Assembly: GCA_015066865.1 (NCBI GenBank)
Contig: SVNQ01000003.1
Location: forward strand, 39,689 to 103,688
Reading direction: 5' to 3'
Length of the DNA stretch: 64,000 nucleotides
Source: Ruminococcus sp.
Lineage (GTDB): Bacteria > Bacillota > Clostridia > Oscillospirales > Ruminococcaceae
Positions 32,819 to 41,489 of the stretch are shown in pieces (the first letter of the stretch is position 1; the number at the start of each line of letters is the position of its first letter). A program made the translations under genes and the position numbers. The notes beneath the pieces are model-generated. The model saw nothing but the letters and a program-made list of their open reading frames with translations, did no database searches and was not told the DNA's origin.

Positions 32819-34219
32819 ATGAAAAAACTCACTGCAATGATAACCGCAGCACTGCTTCTCACCATGAGTGCATGCAGCGGAACTTCCACGCAAATTCTGA
32901 ATGAACCGACGGTATCGGAATCGGAAACCACCAAAACGGAGCCTGCGCCGACGGATGAAAATGGGAATATTCTCATCCGCATTGCAACGGATGATACGCA
33001 ATACCTGCCGCCGGAACTGGAAACAGCGATAGAGGAATTCAACGAAATAGACAACGGCTATCATGTGCAGCCCGTGATCTATTCGCTTGGCTCGGATGAC
33101 AGCGGCGGACTGCAGACGGCGGACATGCGGCTGCAAATGGACATTCTGCAAGGAAAAAATGTGGATATCGTGATGGACCATTCGTTTAGCGAAATGAGCC
33201 GCTACGACATTCTTTCGGAAAAGGGGGCATTCGCTGATTTATACACCTTCCTTGACGGAGAATCGGGCGTTTCACGTTCGGAGTTAAATTCGCATATACT
33301 GGAGCTTCACGAAAATGACGGCAAGCTGTATCAGATGCCACTGTATTTCAATGTGGATACGATGTGCGGTGACGCAGAGTATGTCGGAACGACGGAAAAC
33401 TGGACGCTTGATGAGATGATTGCACATTGGGAGCAGATGCCGGATGGAACATTCTTTTGCAACAACTCCACGAAATGGCCTGTTTACTGGGCCATCGTCC
33501 GTGGGAATCTGGGTGCGTTCGTAGATTATGAGAACGGTACCTGTTCCTTTGATTCTCCCGAATTTGTGAAGCTGCTGGAGTTCTGCAACAGCTTTCCCGA
33601 TACCAAAGTCAAGGTACAGCCTGATTGGGATACAATTCACTTTCTAAACTGGTGTTCCTTCAGCGGGTTTGATGAATTTCACAAAGCTGCGGATGATACT
33701 ACGGTTTTTGTGGGATACCCTTCGGAAAACGGAAAAGGTTCATTCATTGACACTTTGAGGAAACGCTACAGCATCTGTGCAGGCAGTCATCCGTCCGTAC
33801 AAGAGGGTGCATGGGAGTTCCTCAGCTACATGATGAATGCGGATGTGCAGATCAAAAACTGCATTTCTTATAACAGCGAAAATTACAAGCAGAATCCCCA
33901 CCTTGATGAAAATGGTTTTCCGATCAATCAGACTGCATTTGAGAAAGTCGCACAGGGAATGATCGCCCATGCCGGAGAACCACGGGTTCTTTCCTTTTCG
34001 GGCAGGGAGAAAGATGTCGGCTATCTGACGCAGGAGGAATACGAACACCTGCTGCAGCTCATTGATTCCCTTAACCGCATGAATTCTCCTGTGGATAAGG
34101 TTGCAAATACCATCATCGAAAATGAAGTCGATGCCCTATTTGCAGGCGAACGCACCGCCGAGGAAGTGGCAAATTCCATTCAGGGACGAATGGAAATCAT
34201 GATCAGCGAACGCTCATAG
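32819..34219 (+). CDS. Extracellular solute-binding lipoprotein, copy 1 of 3
   Basis: 466 residues: lipoprotein signal with lipobox MSACSG (Cys about 18), then a family-1-type solute-binding fold (IRIATDDTQYLPPELETAIEEFNE..., VDIVMDHSFSEMSRYDILSEKGAFADLYTFLDG). Such proteins usually bind sugars or peptides for an ABC importer. No ABC permease or ATPase gene is nearby. It is about 65-75% identical by eye to the next gene. AAAAAGGAGGCATACAC precedes the start, and this stretch recurs almost unchanged before each of the three copies. Confidence 0.82.
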   Translation: MKKLTAMITAALLLTMSACSGTSTQILNEPTVSESETTKTEPAPTDENGNILIRIATDDTQYLPPELETAIEEFNEIDNGYHVQPVIYSLGSDDSGGLQTADMRLQMDILQGKNVDIVMDHSFSEMSRYDILSEKGAFADLYTFLDGESGVSRSELNSHILELHENDGKLYQMPLYFNVDTMCGDAEYVGTTENWTLDEMIAHWEQMPDGTFFCNNSTKWPVYWAIVRGNLGAFVDYENGTCSFDSPEFVKLLEFCNSFPDTKVKVQPDWDTIHFLNWCSFSGFDEFHKAADDTTVFVGYPSENGKGSFIDTLRKRYSICAGSHPSVQEGAWEFLSYMMNADVQIKNCISYNSENYKQNPHLDENGFPINQTAFEKVAQGMIAHAGEPRVLSFSGREKDVGYLTQEEYEHLLQLIDSLNRMNSPVDKVANTIIENEVDALFAGERTAEEVANSIQGRMEIMISERS

Positions 34220-34235
34220 CAGAGGAGGCATACAC

Positions 34236-35669
34236 ATGAAAAAACTCACTGCGATCATCACCGCAGCACTACTTCTCACCATGAGTGCATGCAGCGGAAC
34301 TTCCACGCAAAATCCCGACAACCCTAAAACCTCGGATTCATCCGTCAGCCGAGAGCCAGCGCCGACGGACGAAAATGGGGATGTGGTCATCCGCATTGCA
34401 ACGGATGATACGCAATACCTGCCGCCGGAACTGGAAACGGCAATGGAGGCATTCAACGAAATGGACAACGGTTACCATGTCGAACCCGTGATCTATTCAC
34501 AAGCAATGATGGGGACGAATGACGGCGGCGGACTTCAGACAGCAGATATGCGATTGTTGATGGATGTCATGCAGGGAGAGAACGTGGATATTGTGATGGA
34601 TCGCTCTTTCTTCGATCAGAGCAATTATGATATTCTGTCGCAGAAAGGGGCATTTGTTGATCTGTACACTTTCCTGGATGGTGATTTAGGCATTTCCCGT
34701 TCAGAACTCAATGCCCATGTGCTGGAGATACACGAGAATGACGGAAAGCTCTATCAGATGCCCTTATCATATAAAATTGAAACAATGGTCGGCGATGAAA
34801 AAAATGTTGGCACAAAAGAAAACTGGACGCTTGATGAGATGATTGCACATTGGGAGCAGATGCCGGATGGAACTTTTTTCTGCAATAACACAAATCAGTG
34901 GATGGTTTATAATGCAATTATCAGTGGGAATCTTGGAGCGTTTGTAGATTATAAAACCGGAACATGTTCTTTTGATTCTACAGAATTTATAAATCTACTT
35001 GATTTTTGTAACCAATTTGCAGAAACAAAATATAAGGTAGACCTTGATAATAACAGCGTTTACTTTTTGGAATATTGTCCTTTAGATGGGTTTGACAGTT
35101 TTCATTTGTACAATCAGGGCGGGAAACGAAAACCATCAATTGGCTCAAACTATACATTTGTTGGTTATCCAACCGAAAGTGGAAACGGATCATTCATTGA
35201 TACATTGTGGAAACGCTACAGCATCTGTGCGACGGCGCATCCAGCAGTACAGGAGGGCGCATGGAAATTTATCAGTTATATGCTTAATGCAGATGTGCAA
35301 ATCGAAAACTGCATTTCCTATGACAACGAAAGCTACCAGGAGAATCCTCATCTTGATGAAGATGGTTTCCCCATCAATCAGATTGCATTTGAACGAATCG
35401 CAGAGGGAATGATCGCCCATGCCGGAGAGTCACGAGTTCTTGGATTCGGTGATATTGAGATGGATGTCGGCTATCTGACGCAGGAGGAATATGAACGCCT
35501 TCTCCGGCTCATTGATTCCCTGCAGCGTATGGATTCCCCAATCGACAAAGCCGCAAATACCATCATCGAAAATGAAGTCGATGCCCTCTTTGCAGGTGAA
35601 CGCACTGCCGAGGAAGTGGCAAAGTCCATTCAGGGACGAATGGAAATCATGATCAGCGAGCGCTCATAA
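34236..35669 (+). CDS. Extracellular solute-binding lipoprotein, copy 2 of 3
   Basis: 477 residues, lipobox MSACSG, same fold as copies 1 and 3. The N-terminal third and the C-terminal third are close to copy 1, while the middle (about 180-300) differs most and includes LYNQGGKRKPSIGSNYTF, an insertion absent from copy 1. DNA of the middle is AT-richer than the ends, consistent with ends homogenised by gene conversion. It starts 16 bases after copy 1 and ends 14 bases before copy 3, so all three share a transcript. Confidence 0.82.
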   Translation: MKKLTAIITAALLLTMSACSGTSTQNPDNPKTSDSSVSREPAPTDENGDVVIRIATDDTQYLPPELETAMEAFNEMDNGYHVEPVIYSQAMMGTNDGGGLQTADMRLLMDVMQGENVDIVMDRSFFDQSNYDILSQKGAFVDLYTFLDGDLGISRSELNAHVLEIHENDGKLYQMPLSYKIETMVGDEKNVGTKENWTLDEMIAHWEQMPDGTFFCNNTNQWMVYNAIISGNLGAFVDYKTGTCSFDSTEFINLLDFCNQFAETKYKVDLDNNSVYFLEYCPLDGFDSFHLYNQGGKRKPSIGSNYTFVGYPTESGNGSFIDTLWKRYSICATAHPAVQEGAWKFISYMLNADVQIENCISYDNESYQENPHLDEDGFPINQIAFERIAEGMIAHAGESRVLGFGDIEMDVGYLTQEEYERLLRLIDSLQRMDSPIDKAANTIIENEVDALFAGERTAEEVAKSIQGRMEIMISERS

Positions 35670-35683
35670 AAGGAGGCATACAC

Positions 35684-37099
35684 ATGAAAAAACTCACTGC
35701 GATCATCACTGCGGCACTGCTTCTCACCATGAGTGCATGCAGCGGAACTTCCACGCAAAATCCCGACAACCCTAAAAACTCGGATTCATCCGTCAGCCGA
35801 GATCCTGCACCGACGGACGAAAATGGGGATGTGGTCATCCGCCTTGCGGTCAACAAGTACATGGGGTACGAGGTAGACAAGGCGATCAAGGAATTTAACG
35901 AGCTTGACAACGGCTATCACATTCAAGAGGTGATGTACAACCATGAGCAGGTGTACAATTCAGGGAACACGCTCAAAACCGCCGACATGAAGCTGCAAAT
36001 GGACATTATGAACGGAAACGTCGTGGACATGGTGGCAGACAATGCATTCGAGGAAATCAGCCGCTATGAGATTCTGACAGAGAAGGGTGCATTTACCGAT
36101 CTGAATCCATTTCTGGACGGTGAAACAGGAACCGCACGCTCCGAACTCAATGCCCACATTCTGGAGCTTCACGAAACGGATGGAAAGCTTTGTCAGATAC
36201 CCATGTATTTCAATATTGAAACTGTACTTGGACTTCGGGAGGACGTCGGCACAAAGGAAAACTGGACATTTGACGAAATGCTCATGCACTGGGAGGCAAT
36301 GCCGGAGGGTTCGGTATTTGCCAGCCGTAATACAAAGGACTATGTTTATATGCATCTGATTCGCGGCAATTTGAGTGCATTTGTGGATTATAAAAATGTG
36401 ACCTGTTCCTTTGACTCCCCCGAATTTATCAGAATGCTGGAATTCTGCAACAGCTTTCCCGAAACGCCCAATGAGTATATTGATTTTAATCCGGATAATA
36501 TGCCTATTTTTATAGCGGAACGTACATTCTACGGTTTCTATGATTATCATCATGCATTGCATACGCATTATTTCAATCTGCCGGAAATCAACTACACCTT
36601 TGTCGGTTATCCATCGGAGGATGGGCAGGGTTCGTTCATCGACACGATCAGAGAGCGTTACAGCATCTGTGCAAGTGCACATCCGGAAGTGCAGGCAGGT
36701 GCATGGGAATTTATCAGCTACATGCTCGATGAGGAGTTCCAGTATGCACACGACAGCCTGTATTATGAATTGTCAGGTCCGACCAGCAACGACGGATTTC
36801 CCATGAACACTGCCGCATTTGAGCGAAAGGCAAAGGAGCTGTACGAACATGAGGGAGAACCGTATATGATTTCAGAGGCTGAAGGAGAACGTGACATCGG
36901 CTATCTGACACGGGCAGAGTATGACCGACTTGTAACGTTCATAAACAGCCTTTCCCGTATGAATTCCCATGTTGACCGCACCACATGGAAGATCATCGAG
37001 GAGGAAATCGGCGGTTTGTTCGCAGGCGAACGCACTGCCGAGGAAGTGGCAAAGTCCATTCAGGGGAGGGTGGAGATTCTCATCAGTGAGAGGGCGTGA
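35684..37099 (+). CDS. Extracellular solute-binding lipoprotein, copy 3 of 3
   Basis: 471 residues with the same signal and lipobox; the signal peptide is identical to copy 2 almost base for base (MKKLTAIITAALLLTMSAC). After the linker it diverges strongly (IRLAVNKYMGYEVDKAIKEFNELDNGYHI), so ligand specificity probably differs. The C-terminal FAGERTAEEVAKSIQGRVEI is conserved in all three and looks like the last helix of a solute-binding fold. No permease genes follow. Confidence 0.82.
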   Translation: MKKLTAIITAALLLTMSACSGTSTQNPDNPKNSDSSVSRDPAPTDENGDVVIRLAVNKYMGYEVDKAIKEFNELDNGYHIQEVMYNHEQVYNSGNTLKTADMKLQMDIMNGNVVDMVADNAFEEISRYEILTEKGAFTDLNPFLDGETGTARSELNAHILELHETDGKLCQIPMYFNIETVLGLREDVGTKENWTFDEMLMHWEAMPEGSVFASRNTKDYVYMHLIRGNLSAFVDYKNVTCSFDSPEFIRMLEFCNSFPETPNEYIDFNPDNMPIFIAERTFYGFYDYHHALHTHYFNLPEINYTFVGYPSEDGQGSFIDTIRERYSICASAHPEVQAGAWEFISYMLDEEFQYAHDSLYYELSGPTSNDGFPMNTAAFERKAKELYEHEGEPYMISEAEGERDIGYLTRAEYDRLVTFINSLSRMNSHVDRTTWKIIEEEIGGLFAGERTAEEVAKSIQGRVEILISERA

Positions 37100-37116
37100 C
37101 AGTACTTTAATGCATC

Positions 37117-37205
37117 CCACCCCCTAACCCCCTCCCAGAGGGAGGGGGAATTAGATGGGGGGTCTGCGACCCCTCCACCCCGCCAAGGGCTGCGTCCCTT
37201 GACCC
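37117..37205. repeat. Structured G/C-skewed intergenic element
   Basis: Three hairpins stand in a row: CCCCCTCCC/GGGAGGGGG (37128-37148), GGGGTC/GACCCC (about 37160-37174) and CAAGGG/CCCTTG (about 37186-37203). The composition is unlike the neighbouring DNA. It has the look of a dispersed intergenic repeat; copies elsewhere cannot be seen from this window. Confidence 0.55.
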
Positions 37206-37236
37206 TGCCTATTTTTGATATTGCACTTTAAAAGAA

Positions 37237-37268
37237 AGCGGTTCTGCGGAGTTTTCCGCAGAACCGCT
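37237..37268 (-). terminator. Terminator of the EF-G/NYN fusion gene
   Basis: 14-bp stem AGCGGTTCTGCGGA / TCCGCAGAACCGCT with a 4-nt loop; minus strand continues TTCTTTT. Confidence 0.88.
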
Positions 37269-37272
37269 GTTT

Positions 37273-39834
37273 CTATCCAATCATAGCCCGAATTTCCTTT
37301 TCCGTATCCGCAACCTCCCGACGAAATTCCTCCGCCGAAACACGGTACGCACCGTTGCCGAGGATGATGATCTGCTCCAGACCGTCCGAGGTTGCCACAC
37401 GCACCCTCGCATCCCTGCAAAGCTTGTGCGTGACACGCTCGATGTACATATCCGCCGTTTCCGCTTCCTTGGTGTACACCACACTCACGCCGTTTTCCTC
37501 TGAAACACTCTCCTTGCCGCCCTTGACCTTATATGCGTCAAATACTACGATCAGACGGCATTTTCTGAAGCCTTGGTAGTTTGCAAGAATGTCGATCAGC
37601 CGCTGCCTTGCGGATTCCAGACTGTCCTTCGCAATTTTCTTCAGCTCGTCCCATGCGAAAATGATGTTGTACCCGTCCACCAGCAGATATTCCGGGCCTT
37701 TCGGGACTGGTACGGGCTTGCGTGAGGGCTTGGGCGGCTGTTTTTCCGTGTGCATCGCATGGCGTTCCTGCCGTTCGATCTTGCCATAGGTCTGCTCGAA
37801 AATCTTCATCAGCTCCGCATCCTGTGCGGCACTGCCGCTGTATTTCGTCGCTTTCGGCACATTCACAGGTGCGGTGTAATCCTCCGATTCGGGATGCAGA
37901 CAGCTTTCGGTGTGCATGTGGTTTGCCACCTCATCCCACTTGACCAGAACCCCTGCACCGTGCGAACAGAACACGGAATCGGGGGAATTGTCCGTATCCG
38001 CTTCTGCATTGTAGCCGATTTTTGCAATGACTTCCTCCGCATTTGCGCAGGGAGCGTAGCCTGCGGATGTGCAGGAGAGCTTTCCTCTGCCCCTTGTGTA
38101 TTCCATCACCGTCCCCGAATAGGTCATCATGGCAGCGGCAGGGGCTTTTCCACGCAGAATGGAAGTGTCTCCGAAGGTTTCGGGCTGCTCGGACTGTGCA
38201 TGCATCAGCTGCAGATCCATCATTGCACGACCCACGTTTTCGGACGGAACTTCCAGACGGAAGTGATACCAAGGTTCCAGCAGGACGCTTTCCGCCTGCA
38301 TCAATCCCTGTCTTACGGCACGGTAGGTTGCCTGTCGGAAATCCCCGCCCTCGGTGTGTTTCTTGTGCGCACGTCCTGCGACAAGGGAAATTTTCATATC
38401 CGTCAGCGGCGATCCCGTCAGCACGCCGAGGTGGGATTTTTCCTGCAAATGCGTCAGGATCAGGCGCTGCCAGTTGCGGTCAAGCGCATCCTCACGGCAC
38501 AGGCTTGTGAATTTCAGACCGCTGCCCAGAGGTGCCGGTTCCAGCAGCAGCCGCACTTCGGCATAATGCCGCAGCGGCTCATAATGCCCCATGCCCTCCA
38601 CGGTATCGGCAATGGTTTCCTTATAGGCAACGCCACCTGCAGCGAAGTCCACATCCATGCTGAATCGCTCGTGCAGGATGTGCCGCAGCACGGCAAGCTG
38701 GATCTCACCCATGAGCAGGACATGAATTTCCTGCAGCTGGGGCTGATAGGAAACCTGCAGCTGAGGATCCTCCTCCTGGAGCTTTCGCAGTGCGGAAAGT
38801 GCCGTATGCACGTCGATTTCCTGCGGCAGCACCACCGCATAGCGCAGCACTGGTTCAAGGCGTGGACTGCCCGTATCCTGCGCAGCACCGAGTCCCTGCC
38901 CTGCGTAGGTTTTCAGAAGTCCTGTTACGGTACAGACCGTACCTGCGGGGGCTTCCTCCACACTCTGGAATTTTGTTCCCGAATACAGGCGAATCTGGCT
39001 GATCTTCTCCTGCCACGGCTCTCCCTCGGCAGTCACGCCGTCGAGAATGTCACGCACATGCAGCGTGCCGCCCGTGATTTTCATATGGGTAAGTCTGCGA
39101 CCCTGCTCGTCCTCGGTGATCTTGTAGACCTTGGCGGCAAATTCCGACAGGGTCGGACGGGGCAGTGTAAATTTTTGCAGCAGTTCCAGAAATTCCGCAA
39201 CGCCCTGAAGTTTCAGTGCGGAGCCGAAACAGCACGGGAATACATGCCGTCCTGCAATCGCCTGTGCGATGGTTTCGGGGTTCAGCGTTCCATCCTCCAG
39301 CAGTTCCTGCATCAGTGCCTCATCACAGACAGCAAGACTTTCTGCAAATTCATCGGACTGCATCTCCGAAAAATCCACGCAGTTTCCATGCAGACGGGAC
39401 GTGAGCAGCTCCATGAGCTGCATGCGGTCGGAAAGCGAAAGATCCATTTTGTTGACAAAGACAAAGGTTGGCACGCCGCTGTGTTCAAGCAGCCGCCAGA
39501 GGGTTTCCGTGTGGCTCTGGATGCCGTCGGCACCGCTGATGACGAGGATTGCGTAATCAAGCACCTGCAGGGTGCGTTCCATTTCTGCAGAAAAGTCCAC
39601 ATGTCCGGGGGTATCGAGGAGGGTAAATTCCGCATCGGGCAGGTGCAGTCTTGCCTGCTTGGAAAAGATGGTGATGCCGCGGTCACGCTCCAGAGAATGC
39701 GTATCCAGAAACGCATCGCCGTGATCGACTCTGCCCACACGGCGCAGCTCACCCGCAGTATAAAGCAATCCCTCCGAGAGGGTGGTTTTTCCGGAATCGA
39801 CATGGGCAAGAATGCCAAGGGTGATGCGTTTCAT
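37273..39834 (-). CDS. TetM/EF-G-like translational GTPase fused to a NYN (YacP/Rae1-like) nuclease domain
   Basis: 853 residues. Residues 1 to about 650 are a translational GTPase of the ribosome-protection type: P-loop GILAHVDSGKTT, DRGITI switch, DTPGHVDF, NKMD, then EF-G domains II-V. After a Pro/Lys linker (about 690-710) comes a NYN domain (about 715-853) starting LLVDGYNIIFAWDEL, with FDAYKVKGG, EAETADMYIE and VATSDGLEQ as the acidic active-site strands. The second part matches YacP/Rae1, an endonuclease that cuts mRNA in the ribosomal A site in B. subtilis. A ribosome-directed mRNA cleavage factor is the obvious inference. Such fused proteins occur in other Clostridia. AAAAAGGAG precedes the ATG. 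Confidence 0.9.
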   Translation of the reverse strand: MKRITLGILAHVDSGKTTLSEGLLYTAGELRRVGRVDHGDAFLDTHSLERDRGITIFSKQARLHLPDAEFTLLDTPGHVDFSAEMERTLQVLDYAILVISGADGIQSHTETLWRLLEHSGVPTFVFVNKMDLSLSDRMQLMELLTSRLHGNCVDFSEMQSDEFAESLAVCDEALMQELLEDGTLNPETIAQAIAGRHVFPCCFGSALKLQGVAEFLELLQKFTLPRPTLSEFAAKVYKITEDEQGRRLTHMKITGGTLHVRDILDGVTAEGEPWQEKISQIRLYSGTKFQSVEEAPAGTVCTVTGLLKTYAGQGLGAAQDTGSPRLEPVLRYAVVLPQEIDVHTALSALRKLQEEDPQLQVSYQPQLQEIHVLLMGEIQLAVLRHILHERFSMDVDFAAGGVAYKETIADTVEGMGHYEPLRHYAEVRLLLEPAPLGSGLKFTSLCREDALDRNWQRLILTHLQEKSHLGVLTGSPLTDMKISLVAGRAHKKHTEGGDFRQATYRAVRQGLMQAESVLLEPWYHFRLEVPSENVGRAMMDLQLMHAQSEQPETFGDTSILRGKAPAAAMMTYSGTVMEYTRGRGKLSCTSAGYAPCANAEEVIAKIGYNAEADTDNSPDSVFCSHGAGVLVKWDEVANHMHTESCLHPESEDYTAPVNVPKATKYSGSAAQDAELMKIFEQTYGKIERQERHAMHTEKQPPKPSRKPVPVPKGPEYLLVDGYNIIFAWDELKKIAKDSLESARQRLIDILANYQGFRKCRLIVVFDAYKVKGGKESVSEENGVSVVYTKEAETADMYIERVTHKLCRDARVRVATSDGLEQIIILGNGAYRVSAEEFRREVADTEKEIRAMIG

Positions 39835-39866
39835 GGGCGTTCTCCTTTTTGGTGGTTGTTATTTTC

Positions 39867-39895
39867 ATTATAACATATTTAAAAAAGATTGGCAA
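39867..39895 (-). promoter_or_regulatory. Promoter of the EF-G/NYN fusion gene
   Basis: Minus strand TTGCCA (39890-39895) and TATAAT (39867-39872), spacer 17. Confidence 0.7.
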
Positions 39896-39903
39896 CAGAA
39901 AAA

Positions 39904-39931
39904 AGGAATCCCGATGAAAATCGGGATTCCT
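39904..39931 (-). terminator. Terminator of the HTH protein gene
   Basis: 12-bp stem AGGAATCCCGAT / ATCGGGATTCCT with a 4-nt loop; minus strand continues TTTTT. Confidence 0.92.
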
Positions 39932-39940
39932 CTTGTTTCC

Positions 39941-40711
39941 TTACTCGCTTTCAATCACGATCTGCACGATCTGTCGGATTGCATCCGGTGTATTGGGGCA
40001 TTCCTGCGTAATTGCCGATTCCACCTGCGCATAGGTCACATCGTTTTCCGTGATGCAAAACGGCTGCGCACCCTTGGCAACATCTCCGATGGCAACGGGC
40101 GCATGTGCAAATCCGCCGATCGCAATCTGGGAAGCAAGTGCAAGACCGCCAAGGGAATACACACCGCACGCAAGTCCCCCGACAGCAATCACACCGAGTG
40201 CAATGCCGCCGAATGCTAAAATTCCTGCGCTGATACCGCCGAAAGTGATGATGCCTGCGCTGAATGCACCAAGCGCCAACAGTCCAGCCGCCGCCAAGCC
40301 CAATGCCAGCACACCTGCGGACACCAGTCCCAGCGAACAGATGCCGACGGCAATGTTGCCGATGGCAAAGACGCCCTTTGCGACACAGGGTTTCAGTCCG
40401 ACATGAATATGCACAAGCGGAAGCTTGCCCACCATGCGGCGGCTCTTATATTCATAAGTCAGCTTTCTTTTGCGAGGGGGTTCCGAATCCGAGGCCGCAG
40501 TTGCTTTTGCAAACGCTTCGTTCCCCGTCAGCTCATCTATACTGATCTCAAACAGGCGGCTCATCTCCAGAAGCTTTCCCATTTCGGGCGTGGTCGTGCC
40601 AAGCTCCCATTTGGATACGGTCTGCCTTGTCACATCCAGCCGATCGCCCAGCTCCTCCTGTGACCATCCCTTTGCCTTTCTCAGCTGCATCAATTTTTCA
40701 TGAAATTCCAT
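39941..40711 (-). CDS. XRE-type HTH protein with long hydrophobic Gly/Ala repeat region
   Basis: 256 residues. An HTH domain (about 1-62) has LRKAKGWSQEELGDRLDVTRQTVSKWE. After a basic linker, residues about 105-215 form a regular series of five-to-six residue units (AIGNIAVG, SLGLVSAG, ALGAFSAG, TFGGISAG), hydrophobic and Gly/Ala-rich. This may be a membrane-inserted or beta-solenoid repeat; the tail (about 225-256) is polar. Proteins with this build occur in Firmicutes, but their function is unknown. Extended -10 TGC + TATAAT (40737-40742) and AAAGGAGC precede the start. Confidence 0.8.
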   Translation of the reverse strand: MEFHEKLMQLRKAKGWSQEELGDRLDVTRQTVSKWELGTTTPEMGKLLEMSRLFEISIDELTGNEAFAKATAASDSEPPRKRKLTYEYKSRRMVGKLPLVHIHVGLKPCVAKGVFAIGNIAVGICSLGLVSAGVLALGLAAAGLLALGAFSAGIITFGGISAGILAFGGIALGVIAVGGLACGVYSLGGLALASQIAIGGFAHAPVAIGDVAKGAQPFCITENDVTYAQVESAITQECPNTPDAIRQIVQIVIESE

Positions 40712-40830
40712 GTTGTCAGCTCCTTTCCATGCTCTTATTATAGCATACTGCGAAAAATTTTTCTACCAATTTCGCTTGGAAATTTGTCAACCAAAGTTAA
40801 CATTGGCTTGTCTGCGTGGATTTTGCACTG

Positions 40831-40859
40831 TTGACAAGGTGGAAATTTTTCGGTATAAT
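40831..40859 (+). promoter_or_regulatory. Promoter of the ECF sigma operon
   Basis: TTGACA (40831-40836) and TATAAT (40854-40859), spacer 17. It is a sigma-A type promoter, so the sigma gene does not depend only on itself. Confidence 0.85.
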
Positions 40860-40934
40860 TTTTTTAGAAAATGCAAGCAAATCATTTCCAAACCGTACTC
40901 ATAAGTGAAGGACAACCGAGAAAGGAGGGGTTCC

Positions 40935-41489
40935 ATGACGGATGCAAGCATCATTGAATTGTATTTTTCACGCTCCGAGGAAGCGATCGCCGGAACGAAA
41001 GCGCAATACGGCAGGCTCGTCCGGCACATCATTGCAGGTATCCTGAAAAGCACGCAGGATGTGGAGGAATGTGAAAACGACACCTATTTATGTGTGTGGA
41101 ACACCATTCCTCCAAACCATCCGCACAGCCTGAAGGCCTATCTTGCAGTAATTGCACGGAATATGGCGCTCAAACGCTACGAGTATCTGCACGCAGAAAA
41201 GCGGAATGCGGAATTTTCCGTATCCTTTGAGGAGCTGGCGGAATGCATCTGCGACAATGCGCAGGATGCACAGCATTCGGACTCGGAGCTTCGTGACACC
41301 ATCAACGGCTTTCTAAAAACACTCAAAGCGGATCATCGCCGTGTGTTCCTTCTGCGGTACTGGCAGGGCTGCTCGATTGAGGAAATTATGCAGCAATGCG
41401 GTTTCAGCAAGAGCAAGACCGAATCCATGCTGTTCCGCACACGCCACAAACTGCGGAAATACTTAACGGAAAGAGGGTACAGGAAATGA
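40935..41489 (+). CDS. ECF-type sigma-70 family RNA polymerase sigma factor
   Basis: 184 residues. Region 2 (about 15-85) has the CENDTYLCVWNTIPP segment; region 4 (about 120-180) has the HRRVFLLRYWQGCSIEEIMQQCGFSKSKTESMLFRTRHKLRKYL helix-turn-helix. Length and lack of region 3 place it in the ECF group. The start at 40935 is set by AAAGGAGGGG. The last codons overlap the next gene (ATGA), so sigma factor and anti-sigma are translationally coupled. Confidence 0.9.
   Translation: MTDASIIELYFSRSEEAIAGTKAQYGRLVRHIIAGILKSTQDVEECENDTYLCVWNTIPPNHPHSLKAYLAVIARNMALKRYEYLHAEKRNAEFSVSFEELAECICDNAQDAQHSDSELRDTINGFLKTLKADHRRVFLLRYWQGCSIEEIMQQCGFSKSKTESMLFRTRHKLRKYLTERGYRK

Noticed and set aside
37750..39873. 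707-codon plus-strand frame opposite the EF-G/NYN gene
   Set aside because: The minus-strand frame has intact GTPase and NYN motifs; this one has no ribosome site or domain.
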